Shown: positions 37,174-51,800 of the stretch, piece after piece
Layout of the letters: each line of letters begins with the position of its first letter
How positions within the stretch are numbered: the first letter of the stretch is position 1
The notes under the pieces: generated by a model
What the model was told of the DNA's origin: nothing
Databases searched by the model: none
What the model saw: the letters and a program-made list of their open reading frames with translations, nothing else
NCBI GenBank assembly: GCA_029718625.1
Contig: CM056379.1
Coordinates: 56,971,487 to 57,035,486 of the forward strand
Direction: 5' to 3'
Length of the DNA stretch: 64,000 nucleotides
Source of the DNA: Synaphobranchus kaupii
Taxonomy: Eukaryota > Chordata > Actinopteri > Anguilliformes > Synaphobranchidae
Program-made: the position numbers and the translations under genes

Positions 37174-40100
37174 TTCTCTCTATCTCTCTCTACCCCATTC
37201 AGTTCAACAATGTGCTTTATTGGCATGACATATTTGAACATATTAATGTGTGTGTGTGTACACTAGGAGTGTGCCCGAATACAAATATCTTAATTGGAAA
37301 CATACAAATAATGACATTGTAAAAAATAATAAATATGTTGAAATATTAATATAATTATTCAGATTTTTTAACAATATAAACTTTATAAACAACCGCAAAG
37401 TAACTGCGCAAGTTTGTATGTTGCTGCTGTTTTGCTCACATTTTCAGAGCTACCACAGCGCATATAAGCTGAGAAAAGTAGGAAATAGGAGAGAGAGGGC
37501 CACTGACAGTTCTTGCATGTGTGTGTCCACGCAGGGGAAAAGTTGTCTGTGTGGGCTATCCATGTCTGTTTGGGCTGGAGCTACCTCGAGTGTTTGTTGT
37601 TATATAGCCTTGTTTCCCAGATGGTTGTTATAGGACTACTGTCATTTACATTTGAGCCTGATTAACGAGAACAAGTAACAGCAAGCAGGGTGTCATTCAT
37701 TCATTCGTCCAAAACAGAAGTCACATGTTTATTTTATCGATAATGGATTTAGCAAGTCAGTATCAAAGCTTCAAGCAGCCCCTCCTGCTAGCCCTTGCAT
37801 AAATGGCCTGTAGGTGACTACAATACAGCGTAGGCTAGTGGGCGTATCGTTCACACACGCCGCTACTTCGTCACCAAAATCTAAACTAACCTGCTATGAA
37901 TAGTATGAAGATAGAGACACAATGTGCCGATGGAATGTATCTTTTTAATGGCCTGTCCTTCATATACTGTATGTATTTTCTATTCAGTAATAGCCTACTC
38001 AGAACATAACCACTATAGTCATAGTCACTCCTCATTAGCAGATGAGATACACATCCCGGTTTCCAGATTAAACCACTCCCAGTTCCGGTTTTATCCAAAT
38101 ACAGATACTTTTATCATTTGAACAAATGCAGATATGCATGCAAATAGTGGCATCTCTGCAAACCCCTAATACATGTTTTACTAGTTTGTTCCACAGTCCC
38201 TCAGGTTATGGTGGACACTTACATATTGTACTGCTAATTTTGTGCAGCTCTCTTTCTCTCCCAGAAGGATTTGCAGTATTTCTCAATTAGTGAATTTGGA
38301 GCAAAACGGCAAGAATGTACTTTTTCACATTTTTCACAGAGAAGGAAATTGAGCACTGTCTCTATCTCTGTAAGTCGGGAGCACAGTCTGTCCTATCTGG
38401 ATAGCCAAGTCTGCCTGTGATGGCCAGTCTCTATGACCAGGCTGTACTCGCTGAGTCTGTACTTTGTTGGAGTATATCTTTGACTAACCAGGTATTCTGC
38501 CACAGTACATTCTCTTTGTAGTGTCTAAAAACATTGTACAGTAGAACCTCTACCATTCGGCACCCTCTGGGAATCAGTGGTGCTGGAAAGTAGAAAATTC
38601 TGGATGGTAGAACGTGCTAAAGAGATAATGCAGTAGTCATACTGGTACAGTATTTTTGTTGTTTAAAGCCAATGTATTATTTTATTGCTCTATTTCTCTG
38701 GCCAAACGACTTTACAGTACCTGCTATTTAAAATAGACATTTTGTGAATTATCTTCACAAATCTAAAACAAAATGAAGGCATGACAACGTATCTCAGACT
38801 AGTGGCATATTTGTTTACAATCTGTTTGAACTTGCGTGCCTGGGCGTATTTTCGATTTTTGGTTTATTATTTTTTTAAAATTACATCTCATACATAAATG
38901 ACAGTGATGTCATTTTCTTTTTGTTTTGTGATATTCTGAGGCTGAATGGTGTTAGGAGATGGGATAGGATTGGTGTCTCTGGTTTTTCGATGCAGAATTT
39001 TACTGCCCTTTTTTGTTTGCCATTGTTTACCGTTTTTCTTTGTACATTTATGCTTTTATAGAACTCTGGGGTTCAGGGGTTCTTTTGCAAGCAGGTTGGG
39101 TGACTTATTTGAATTTCCCACAGATTTGAATTCATTTTCGAACTGATTTATAGGACTGCTAAGTGTAGCCTGTACAGTGTTCTATGGATTGATGTCCAAT
39201 TGTGAAATTGTATTTTCTACCCTGATATCTGGAACTTCTCTAAAATTTCATAATTTTTGTTTTCTTCAAGTTTACTGTCAGAGCCCAGATGTGACAGAAT
39301 TTCTGTAGCGCATCCATGTTCTGCTGCAGAGCTTGTGCAGGGCAACAGCAGAACCAGGTCTTCACTGTACAGTACGAATTCTATTTCTTTGACTTATAGG
39401 GGGGCTCCTGACTGCTCCAGTGCTGTAGCCAGTAAATTGATATGAATATTAAATAGTACTGAACTCAGCCCTGTCTCACACCACACCCCTGAGCAAAGAA
39501 TTATCTTTTTTTTGTTTCCAATTTTTGACTCTGCTACATGGATTTCTAGCAAACAGAGCTGAGTTCTTAGCTAAGTTCTTAGCTGTCATAGATTTTAACT
39601 GCTTTTACACCAGCTGTGCAGAGTTTGGTAAAAACCTGGCCCTTCTTGCTGGATTGAAGCAAAAGCCTTTCTGTTTATAATTTTTTTAAAGTTTATAATG
39701 TTTTGGTTGGCCTAGACTCAATCATATTAAAATGTTTTAATATCATCACTCCAGTGCTGCTGTGTCTAAGCAGTGCATTGGAAGTCCATATACGTAATCT
39801 TTGACTAGTAATTACCATTTGTTCAATTGTTCACAGATCTGTCCTTGTTTGCATTGCTTATCTTTTTCTATTTGTTCATGTAGGTTTTTATGGTTTATCC
39901 AAATATTTCGGTCACAGTGTAAACAAAGTATCCATATAAAGGCTTTATATAGCGTGTATAAAGCCTTCATAAACGTGACATAATGGCTTCATTAATCATA
40001 CTTAAGCAAATGTCATGCTTCATAAAGGGTGACATAACACCTTATGCAACGTTATGCCAAATGTGTCACAGTTAGCCTAGCATCCTACATAAGCATGTTT

Positions 40101-43100
40101 TATGTCACCCTGTATAATGTTTATCCATTAGCCAGGTGACATTGTTGGTTATGTCACATTTGGCATAACATGTTGCATAAGAAGGTGTTATGTCACCCTT
40201 TATGAAGCACACAATTTGCTTTATGAAGCCATTATGTCACATTTATGAAGGCTTTTTATATGCTAAATAAAGCCTTTATATGGAGACTTTGTTTAAAGTG
40301 TGACCAATATTTCCATATTGTATAGCTAATTCTTTGTGGTCTGGTTCATCAATGACATTTCTGTACATTATTTTTTCATTCCGAGTGTGTGCTTTTTGTT
40401 TTAAAACAAAACAAAAAGGATTGGATAAACCATTTTTTTAGGTGTGTTTGCCAGGAATGCCTGGTTAATTTTCAAATTTGCAATCAAAGCTGCTTTTTCA
40501 AATGTGATTTAGATTTTGGGCTGCAATATTTACATCTATAGGACTGTGAGTTTAATTGGTGGTGGAAAAGGTGCGTAGCTGTGCCTGAATAGTTTTGTTT
40601 TCAGTGACTTTCTGGTAATCCTGCATTCTGTTGGAGTCCATCTATAGGCTGCATAGGCTATTGTTATAGATTTTACAGGTTACTGGTGCCTGTTGTTGTT
40701 GTTGTTGTTACTTTGTTCTTTAGATGCACAGTAATTTGGCTGTGATTTGATAGCTGTGTTACAGGCTTGACAATGAAGGCTATCAAAGAAAAATTATCCA
40801 GGTCTGTGACCGTATAATCCACTGCTGTTTCCAAGAGGTGAGCTGTAAAGTCCCCTTTACAATGTGCTGACTCATGCTTTGACAGAGCAGGTTTATTCCA
40901 TTTTTAATAATTTGGTAGTAATTTGGTATGTTATTTCTGGGGTTGTTGGTTATATTCCTGGGGCGATATTGACCAAAGATGTTTGTCCCCTTGAGTATAG
41001 GAATGTCTGACTGTGGTGCCATTTAAATCTCCACAGATGAGATAATTTCCTTGGGCATGGAAATGGCAACTCTGTTTGCAAATGTCTTCATTATAATATT
41101 GGGATTCAGAAGGAGGGATGTATAGTGAACAAAGGGGTAGATCCTTTTGTGTACATGCAGTGTTGTTTTTTATGTTTAGCTAAATGTGACTCTTTCATTT
41201 TTGTAACTTCTATGAAATTATTAAACTCAAATAATAATTCCTCCAGAGTCTCTGCCACAATTTTTGAATGAAAATTGGGGGGTGGGTCTAGATTAAGCTG
41301 TAAATTACACGGGAATAGTTTGGAACCCATGGTGGCTAAATGGCTAAGTCATCACGGGTCTGAGGTATCAAACAAGCCTCAAACCATCACTCTGCTGCCA
41401 GATATGCAGTAGATGTGGATGGATCACTTGAAGGGTTGTTTCTCCTGACTCAGTTTCCTTTTGAACTCTATGGAAAAATAAGTCAGGAGAAATAACCCTT
41501 CAAGTGATCCATCCATATCTACTGCATGTCTGGCAGCTGAGTGATGGTATGAGGCTCGTTTGATACCTCAGACCCTTGATGACAGCCATTTAGCTAACCA
41601 TGGGTTCCATACTATTCCTGTGTAATTTGCAGCTTAATCTAGTCCCACCCCCCAATTCCCATCAAGATCCATTCAAATACAGAGAGGTTATAGTATTGCT
41701 TGTAAGAGTACCTGAAAATAAGATGTCAAGAGTCATTTGATATCTTTTTATACCCAGTCATGATAGCATCGCCTTTTACCTGTGGAATGTTCCAAACAGG
41801 TGTTTTTTGAACTTCCCAGTCTTTTTTTTTTTTTTTGCCCCAGTCCCAACTTTTTTGGAACGTGTTGTAGGCATCAATTTCGGAATTAGCGTATGTTTAC
41901 AAAAATCAATAAAGTTGATAAGGTAAAACATTAAATATCTTTTCTTTGTACTGTTTTCAATTAAATATATGTAAAAGAGAATTTAAAAATCACTGCTTTC
42001 TGCTTTTATGTGTATTTTACGTATTGTCCCAACTTTTCTGGAATTGGGGTTTGTAAGATTCATTACAAGTAACTAACTCCTTTTTTACAGTTTCTGGTTT
42101 GCAACTGCAACATTCCAGTAAGTTTTAATGTACTTATCTGAACAGCTGTGTGCAAATGAAGCTGAGAAGCTGGCTGTTCTCCCCAGGTTCTGCAGGATTT
42201 GGTCCTGCATAGCCTTCCACTGCAGTAGCGTAGCTGGGGTGCTCCTGTGGCAGGGCTGATCTTTGATTGGCTGCAGCAGTGCAGCTGGCGTGCTCCTGCG
42301 GCAGGGCTGATCTCTGATTGGCTGCAGCAGTGAAGCTGGCGTGCTCCTGTGGCAGGGCTGATCTCTGATTGGCTGCAGCAGTGCCGCTGGTGTGCTCCTG
42401 TGGCAGGGCTGATCTCTGATTGGCTGCAGCAGTGCAGCTGCCGTACTCCTGTGGTAGAGCTGATCTCTGAGAGTATTGGCTCAGGCCTGAGTGGGCTGGG
42501 CTGCAGATGTGCTGGTTTGGCTCGACTGGTGGTCTTGTCAGTGGGGTGTCCTGGCACTGGGATGGTTGGCGCTGTGGACGCTGAAGTCTCCTGGGGAGGC
42601 TGGGCAGGTGGGGTGCAGTCTGTCAGGTCTCTCGCTGCTCTTCAGAGGGCTGGCTAGGTCACATCTTTCAGGTTTTCAGAGTGATGTGCCAGATGGACAC
42701 AGCATGAGTGCATCTCCATGTGAAATATCTGTATTTATCCTCTGTATTGCAAGAGGGTGAATGTCTTTCCTAGGGAGGATGGTGAGGTAATGATTCTGGC
42801 CTTTGGGACAGTCTTTCTTGATTTTGTCTGTCACCTTTCTCATTGATGTGTCCACCCTCTCCTGCTGAGCCCTCAGGTCTATTGTACCTGTATGGATAAT
42901 GATATGCCAAGATTATATTCTGTTAGGTGCAGAAGAACATTGTCATGTGTTGGGCACCAGTATTATACCTCTACCAAATGTACAAGTTTTGCAGCCGATA
43001 TTTCTGTTCAGGCCAGCCACAAAGAGAGACTTACCCTAATCAGTTGCACCTTGATCTGTTAAATAAGGTTAATGTTGTTTTTTGGTGAAATTACCCTTTA

Positions 43101-45822
43101 AATCATCATAAAAGGTGTCATTTCGGTATGGCATGGTATGGCGCTTGCTATACCTTGGAGACAAAAAAAACAAACATTTATTTCCGTCCAGAGTTGCATT
43201 CATTTTTGGCCGAGCTCTTGTATTGATGACGGGAGAGTCGACCACTCCGTAAAGTCTTCTCCAGCACATCCCAAAGACTTTCAATGGGGTTAAGGTCAGG
43301 ACTCTGGTGGCCAATTCATGTGTGAAAATGATTCCTCATGCTCCCTGAACCGCTCTTTCACAATTTGAGCCCGATGAATCTTGGCATTGTCGTCCTGGAA
43401 TATGCCCATTGATGGGATAACCTGGTCATTCAGTACATTCAGGCACTCAGCTGACTTCATTTTATTGCTGCATAATGTTGCTGAGCTTAGACCTGACCAA
43501 TTTAAGCAAGCTCAGATCATAACACTGCCTCCAGAGGCTTGTACAGTGGGCACTATGCATGACGGGTGCAACGGCGACTTTTTTTTGGCCAGGCAGTGTA
43601 GTTCACCAAACTAGAACGCGAATAAGCTCGTGTCTCGACACGAGTCAGAAAAATCAACGCAGTCTCGTCAACAAGCATGGAGATCTTTTTTGCGCGGACG
43701 CAGAGCGGGCAGGCCTAAAAGACTGAATTTGGGTAACTGACTGGCTGGCTGTCTGATCCCTGATGTTGAAAAGCCCACACGCAAATTTCGAGTGTTGAAA
43801 ATACCTGATTTTTTTGAGCAATTACGGTAAAAAGTTGAAAAGCTAATGCGTACATTTTTGAGTAATTACAGTAAATGGTTCTCTGTCTAACTCCCCGTCC
43901 CCTTTTACTAGTGTATGGGATTTATTTTTGATCAAATTAGTTTTTTAAAAAATTTATTTTATGTGAAGGTTTAAATTCAGATTTAATGACAACTACTTTT
44001 ATCATGAAATATTGTATTCTTGTATATGTATTGCTCTAGTGCACAAGGGCAGAGGCGGGAGAAGAGAAAGGAATAAGTTGTGTTGTTGGTCCCGGGAAAA
44101 TGGAAAGGATTAAAACCAAGAAGAGATTAAGCTACCATTCGTTGTGCTGTGTTTTCCTGTTTTTTGGAGAAATAACTAAATATAGCTATACGGATATGGT
44201 TAAGCTACGTGAACTGACTTTATGCTGCTGTGGATAGCCTACATTGAGAGGTAGGCTACATTGAAAGCAAATGGGGTAGGTGGCTAGCTAGCTATCCGTT
44301 ACAGAAAACGTACTGTGAGACTATTTTGACACAAAATCAAATAGAATTCAGTACTAAGTTATGCAAGTGGCAGTGAACCAAGCATACCATTGGCTTGCTC
44401 TTATGAAAGTGGGATTCCTAGCTGGCAAGCTACCCAGATATAACCTACATCCTCGTCGGCTATAGAAAACTTTCAGTTTTCAACCAAATGTAGCCTGTTT
44501 TTCAGCTAAACGCTATAGCCGTTTCACCGACTCAGCACAAAAATGTTTGGTGGGGTTTGTGTCTCTCCTCTCCCAGATGAGTAGCCTAGGCTAGCTATTA
44601 AATTTTTTTAAATCATCATACTAATTAATACATACTGCGTAAGCTTTGCAATTGTATGGAAATTGCGCAAACATGATTTCCCATAGTCTAATTGAATTTA
44701 ACAAACAACCAAAAACCACCAACACACAGTAGCCTAGTCTACATTGAAAAATAGCCTATATTGAGAAAGCAGTTAACCTAATAGCCCACGTGATTTGTTT
44801 TAATTCATAGAACTATAGGCCCACCAATGTTCAAATTTTAGTTTCTTTTTTCTTTTAAAGATAAGGATGCATTCTTTTTTCGTTCATTAACCTTTTCATT
44901 TATTTAATAATAGTCCTAATAGTGCTCATCACTCTAATTAAATTATGTCCGCTTCCACTCCTCACTCGCTCCCGCTCACATACTCTGACACACACACCTT
45001 TCAGAATCAGATGCACTCCGTCGCCCCGGTATGCAGGCCAACCTGCATGCTCCAGAACAATATCCGCAATGCCTTGTCAAATGTTCCACACTGGCTACAT
45101 ACAGGCATCCGGGCTGAACTAGGCTTGCCTAGTCTTGTTTACTGAGGAAGATTTTCTGAGAAAAAAAACTAAAAGTCTATAACAAGCGACATGGCAATAA
45201 TCCACACACCAGCAAGCAGACATTAGTTTTTTGTAAGACCACGGTGTGACACACTCGTATTTCCAGCCGCACAGGTATTTATTCACCTATGTGTGGCTAT
45301 TAAGAGGTGCATTTCCCCTGGAAAAACAGGGTCAGACTAATATCTGAAGAGCAACCACTGCCATCATGTAATAAACATGCATTTACAATGCAATGGAAAC
45401 GTTACTGCACGATACTAGCAAATGGCCAAACCGTGCATTAAATTTTTTTTTGCAGCATTTGTTTGATGATTGTCCCCCTTGTGGCAGTGGTTTAATTGTA
45501 TCCTGTGTTGCTTCAGATCTAAAACAGTGAAATACAATTTTTGCATTTCAACTGCATTTATTCCATATTTTCCCTGGCAGTTTTTATTCCATATTTTCCC
45601 TGGCAGTTTTATTTTAGGATATCTTCTTTTAGAACTCACCAAAATTGACTATTTAATAGCATAATAAATAAAAATCTCCAACAAAGGGGGGGGTTAAAGG
45701 TTTTTAACCTTTTAAAAAGTAACAGAAGCTTAGACAGAAGAGAAGAAGAAAAGAATTTCGGAAGCTTGTGTACTGCATATGCATGTTCGCTCTCAGTATC
45801 TCTTCTTTCTATCTGTTTCTTG

Positions 45823-45862
<40 letters not shown>

Positions 45863-48800
45863 TGAGAATTCATGACTCAGGTGGTGACTTTATCACTGTC
45901 ATGACTATATTGTTATATAAGGAGGTACTCTTGAGATTTTTTCTTAATTGTATCAGGGGATCTTTTTTATGCAATTGGATTCAGGAATTAACTCGATTGC
46001 TTCACCTACAAATTAAATGTAAATGACCTGGAATTGAGAATTCTCGAGACCAGAGGTATAGAACTCATGTCCGGAGGGCCACAGTATCTGCAGGTTGTTG
46101 TGGTTACCTTTAAATGAACAGCCAATGACTGCATTGGGAACATAATTCTATTTACGGTAAAGCAGTGAATGTGTGACCTAAGACAGTAAGAATGTGTGAT
46201 TGTGTTTTAATTGCAAAGCTGAGAGAGAATTGCGATATTCCAGTATACTGGAAGGCTATGACAGGTAGACAACAGCAGATTATTTTAAACCATACGATAA
46301 TTTACACATTTGATGATTTGTTTTCTTTTTCTAATTCCACGTGTCCAGTAAATATATACATAGATTTGCATATTCTGCCACTGAAAGTTTTTCATAAAAG
46401 TGAACCCCACATTATAAATAATTAATCAGTTATTACTATTATTATTATTATTATTATTATTACTGTACAATTACAAAGCCCTTACACCCACAAATACATG
46501 CACTGTGATTCAGAAGCAGAGATTAGTTTTTTCAGTGCCAGCCAGATAGACGGGTTACCTCTCGCAAGCTATGGAACTGTGATTCCTGTCTATTAACAGC
46601 ACAGTAACATAAGCTCTTCAAACAACATTGGGTTGTTGTTCTGTGTTGCTGGAACTAAAACTAATTGCCTAATATATTTATTATTAAAATGGATTGACTA
46701 TGGATGGAAAGGTTGCCTTGAACAGCACCACGTAGGTGGAGGATGAAAATGTTCTGATGTTTCAAACCACACTGAAAATATGAACTTGGGGTTGTGCATA
46801 AATTAATGTTCTTGAATGTACTGCTGAGCGCAAGCCAAGCTCTATGATGTCACCCACTTTTCAGTGTAGAGGATCACTGTGTGTGTGTGCGCGTGTCAGA
46901 TGTGCCTGTCTCTGCAATGAGGGTGCCCAGGGGTCCACATGCTTACCCTGTTTGCCTCTTATGGTAAATTGTGAGGTTCCGTCCACATCTTTATTTCTGT
47001 GTGAAGAAAGAGTCAAGCTCCTACCTCAAACATATCATGCTTATTTTCTTGCAGTCTGCCAATGAAACAAGGCATTTTGGCAATTTACTTGCACTGAGCA
47101 AGTTCCCACCTCAAGCAAGAGGGTGTCCAGCAGAGAGAAAGAGAAAGAGGGGGAGTGACAGGCCGAAGTAATGAAAACCCACTCCTTTCTTCATTTTACT
47201 GTTGTGTTCTTACCCACTCTCCCTACCCTGACACTAGTATCTCTATTTATTTCTTGCCAGTCACATGTTGACAAGATGTACAGTGTTTCTGATGTTTTCT
47301 GACGTGTGTCTGGTGGTGGTGTTTCCGTCTCCCCTCCCACCCCGGCCCCCCTCCCCCTCCTACTTCCTCTTCCTTTACGCAGGTCCCAGTGGCACCAATA
47401 TCATAATAGGGTCCATCGCAGGTGCCATTCTCCTGGCAGCTATAGTCCTAGGGGGGACAGGATGGGGATTTAAGTAAGAGCTCTGGCATGTCTCTGTGTA
47501 CCTGTCTGCTTCTACCTAATACCCAACAAATGGCCAGCAAGAACCCATGACTGCCACTCACTGCTGTCCATGGGATACTCCGGGGTGGGAAGGGGTTTAT
47601 AGCACCATTTCCTTTAGTCTCACAGTGCCCAGTGCCCAAGATTTGAGCTCTGCGGAAAGCAGCTCTTGTTTTATGTCGTTGAGGGCTGCCATTAGTTGTC
47701 CCTTAATCGGAGGCAGCCAATGGTTGTCCTTGGCTTTGTGGTCCAAATGGAATCGTACAGAAGGATTTCAGAAATATCTGGATTTATGCAACACCACCCC
47801 GTCATTATGGTAGTTGTTTTTAACGCTTAGTTTATCTTGGGATGGATTAATAATTTCCGGAGAGCGAGTCTGTCCATTCAGTGAGATCTGTAGACCCCTG
47901 TGGACTCTAGATATTCTAGAGGTTCAGCATTGGAGAGTGTGTGAATGAATATGCAGTCCTAGCTAGCAAGCCTTTGGGCCATTTCCACTACAGTACCAAC
48001 ACCCAGTTGGTTCCACGACAGCATTCCTCAACTGCACTAATCCATGTATTTACTATCATGGTGGGACCCTGAGCCTGGAGTATTGCTCACCTCTCCCTCC
48101 CCCCAATCCCCCCTTGGCCCGTGAATCCAGACTGAGCCACTAGGGATAGCCTGCAAGGGACCCCATAGTTCCCCTCTGTAGTGCCCCATCCTGCTCTGCA
48201 TGTGTGTTGCTTATTACTTCTTTTTTTGGTGGGGGAGGTGGTTGGGGCTTAATTTGCACATCTGCATGAGCTGTGTGTGGGGGCGGAGCCAAAGGCAGAG
48301 TGATAGATGACAGTTGAATGCGACTGGGAACCCTGCACTCCTGTCTGGAGCGTCGAGAGGAGAGGGGGCAATAAGAGAGACTCATCCACATTATATGATT
48401 GTTCCCTTCATTTTGTACATTCTAGCTACTGTAGCATGTGGTGGAGGTTGCAGACAGGGATCAAAGGCTTTGCTCGCAGCAGTCATGCTGATCATGGTCA
48501 CATGATACATACAGCACCTTCCCCTCCCCAAAGGTCTGCCACCAGCAGGTCCCTCTGCCTCTGAGCTCAGCCCTCAGAAACTGCACCCTAAATAACACTA
48601 GCCTGCATGGTAATGAGTCTGCACTTGCTTGTTGTAGAGAAATTGCCAAGAGCACAAACAGTATGTGTCCTCAGATATGTACTGCTTGAGTAATCAAGAA
48701 TGTTGTCACAATCTTTTTTTTTTTTTGAGGTTTAAATTCACAAGAATCCTATTCCAGAGACTCCAACCTTTGGAGAATAAATCATATGCGATAGTAATGA

Positions 48801-51800
48801 GTCTGCACTATATGTAGAGAGGTATGTGTATCACTACTTAAAGCCAGCTGCATAAAAGTGTATTGTGGGCACTTTACACAGACTTGTGCACATACTCCTA
48901 GGGTTGGGCTTTGTAGAACATAATCCCAGGTTATCCAGATCTGTGTTTAATATGGAGAGCAGAAATATATGTAGCAGGGTACGCTTTACCACATTAGTAG
49001 AATTTCAGGCAACTATGAACGTGCCTGTCAATAACCACAGTCAGAAATGAGCGCGTTGGAGTGATGTTGATTTGTCTGTTTCCTTTTATTTCATCACTTC
49101 CCGGGATTTCAGCAGATAGATACAGTACATGTCAGATAGAGGTAGGCCCACAAGTGTGTATGCATAGCTCGTTTAATTTCTCAGTCTGCTGCTGCTAACA
49201 CTTCCTCTCTGTGTCTCTCATCACCCTCTAATTGCTGCTTTTTCTTGGATAAAGAAACATCCGAAGAGGAAGGTACGACCCCGCTCAGCAGGCAATGATG
49301 TGAAGTTTGCCTGCACCATCAACTGATAACCCCCCCAATCACATACCATGATCCCACTCCAGAATCCATGTTAAATATCCCCCCCCAATCACATACCATG
49401 ATCCCACTCCAGAATCCATGTTAAATACCCCCCCCCCCCAATCACATACCATGATCCCACTCCAGAATCCATGTTAAATATCCCCCCCCCCCCCCAATCA
49501 CATACCATGATCCCACTCCAGAATCCATGTTAAATATCCCCCCCCCCCCAATCACATACCATGATCCCACTCCAGAATCCATGTTAAATACCCCCCCCCA
49601 ATCACATACCATGATCCCACTCCAGAATCCATGTTAAATACCCCCCCCCCAATCACATACCATGATCCCACTCCAGAATCCATGTTAAATATCCCCCCCC
49701 CCCAATCACATACCATGATCCCACTCCAGAATCCATGTTAAATATCCCCCCCCCAATCACATACCATGATCCCACTCCAGAATCCATGTTAAATATCCCC
49801 CCCCCCCAATCACATACCATGATCCCACTCCAGAATCCATGTTAAATATCCCCCCCCCCCAATCAAATACCATGATCCCACTCCAGAATCCATGTTAAAT
49901 ATCCCCCCCCCCCCCCAATCACATACCATGATCCCACTCCAGAATCCATGTTAAATACCCCCCCCCAATCACATACCATGATCCCACTCCAGAATCCATG
50001 TTAAATATCCCCCCCCCCCCAATCACATACCATGATCCCACTCCAGAATCCATGTTAAATATCCCCCCCCCCCCCAATCACATACCATGATCCCACTCCA
50101 GAATCCATGTTAAATATCCCCCCCCCCCCAATCACATACCATGATCCCACTCCAGAATCCATGTTAAATACCCCCCCCCCCAATCACATACCATGATCCC
50201 ACTCCAGAATCCATGTTAAATATCCCCCCCCCCCCCCCCCCCCCCCCAATCACATACCATGATCCCACTCCAGAATCCATGTTAAATATCCATAAAAATC
50301 ATCACTTTCACTCCAACTGTCCATTTTCCATTTAATAGCTTTCTGATCCTCAATGTGATAGTGTCCACTGTCGAATGCATACATTTTTGACCACGCATTA
50401 TCATATGACGGTGTTAGGTGTACAAATTTGTGGCCACCATCGTTCCTTGATCCACAATGCGCTTGAAGCCTCATCTCCCTGGCAAGAAACTGATCCTGTT
50501 CATCTATTCATTGAACTAGAATTATTGAATTATCACCAATGTCCCTTATGTTTATATGTGTACATACAGTGCCCTCCACTATTATTGGCACCCCTGGTAA
50601 AGATGAGTAAAAAGGGTTATAAAAAAATTCACTGTTTGGTGAATTAGCTTAATCTCGCACTGAAAAAATGAGAAAAATCCAACCTTTCATTGAAGTAAAT
50701 TTATTATGAGAAAAATCCCTCATCAAGAAATAATTATTTTTAACAAAACCACATGTCCCACAATGAAAATTTGTCAGGAGAAAAAACCCTTAAAGTGATC
50801 CATCAATATCTACTGCATATCTGGCAGCAGAGGGATGGTTTGAGGCTCATTTGATACCTCAGACCCTTGATGACTTACAGGCGTTTTACCAACCATGTAG
50901 TCCATACTGTCCCAGCATAATTTACAGCTAAATCTAGTCCCACCCCCCAATTCCCATAGAGATCCATTCAAATGCAGAGACGTTATAGTATCGCGTGTAA
51001 GAGTACCAGAAAATAAGATATCAAGAGTCTTTTGATGTTGTTGGGTCATAGACATCAGAAAGTCATGGCATGCAATGGACCAAATATTAAAAATGATTAC
51101 TTTATTCAATATATAAATGCAGGGGTGCCAATAATTGTGGCACACATGGTTTTGTTAAAAATTATTTCTTGATGAGGGATTTTTTTTCTCATAATAAATT
51201 TACTTCAATTGAAGATTGGTGGTTCTTCTCATTTTTTCAGTGTGAGATTAAGCTAATTCACCAAATACCAGAGGTGCCAATAATAGTGGAGGGTACTGTA
51301 TATGTGTACATGTCCTTCAAAATATCTTTCCTGTTTCTGAAGGAAATGTATATATAAAAATACAAAACTTTTTACTAAAATATAACTTTATAAGCAAGAT
51401 AAAATATATTTTTAATAAAGTTCCTAAATCACCTTAAAAGGTTTTCTGATATGAATTGTATTTTCTACTTAATATCGGTGTACACTGCATATGTCTCAAT
51501 AATTAGCATACAGAGAGAGAGTCTGGAGTAATGGCAAAATACATTATGAATCTATAATTAATTACAGCGCAAAAAATATGATCTAAGGTTATCACTTTGT
51601 TTTGTTTGAATATTTATTAGACATTTGGAAAGATTGAAAATATTTATGTGCATAATGATGTAAGGTCTTATTACACACATATTTTGCCTGTCAAAACAAA
51701 AGTACCTATGAAAATAGAGGTTTATGTAACCATAATATACTACTTTTTAATAAATTGAGCTTGTTATAAAAAAACCCTATGTATATCAGTTTCATGTGAA

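Noticed and set aside
38536..38625. pogo/Tigger-like terminal repeat
   Set aside because: Only one end resembles it and no partner end or target duplication was found.
42063..42557. 164-residue repetitive minus-strand ORF as a gene
   Set aside because: Created by a 51-bp minisatellite within an adam11 intron; no start context or neighbouring exons support it.
46844..47065. Cys-rich ORF in the last intron-20 stretch as an extra adam11 exon
   Set aside because: No acceptor/donor pair in the right phase, and exons 20 and 21 already join perfectly.
22913..49303. Calling the gene adam23 or adam22
   Set aside because: The disintegrin ([11 protein letters not shown]), [26 protein letters not shown] and NIRRGR match ADAM11. 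ADAM23 has KKCSLSNGAHCS, GRCYNGECKTRD and NVKKRR. Only the read-through tail resembles ADAM23.
49322..50292. Regular repeats separated by variable runs, at first sight like a CRISPR array
   Set aside because: The spacers are pure C runs of varying length and not unique sequences, and the region is inside a vertebrate gene. It is a VNTR.
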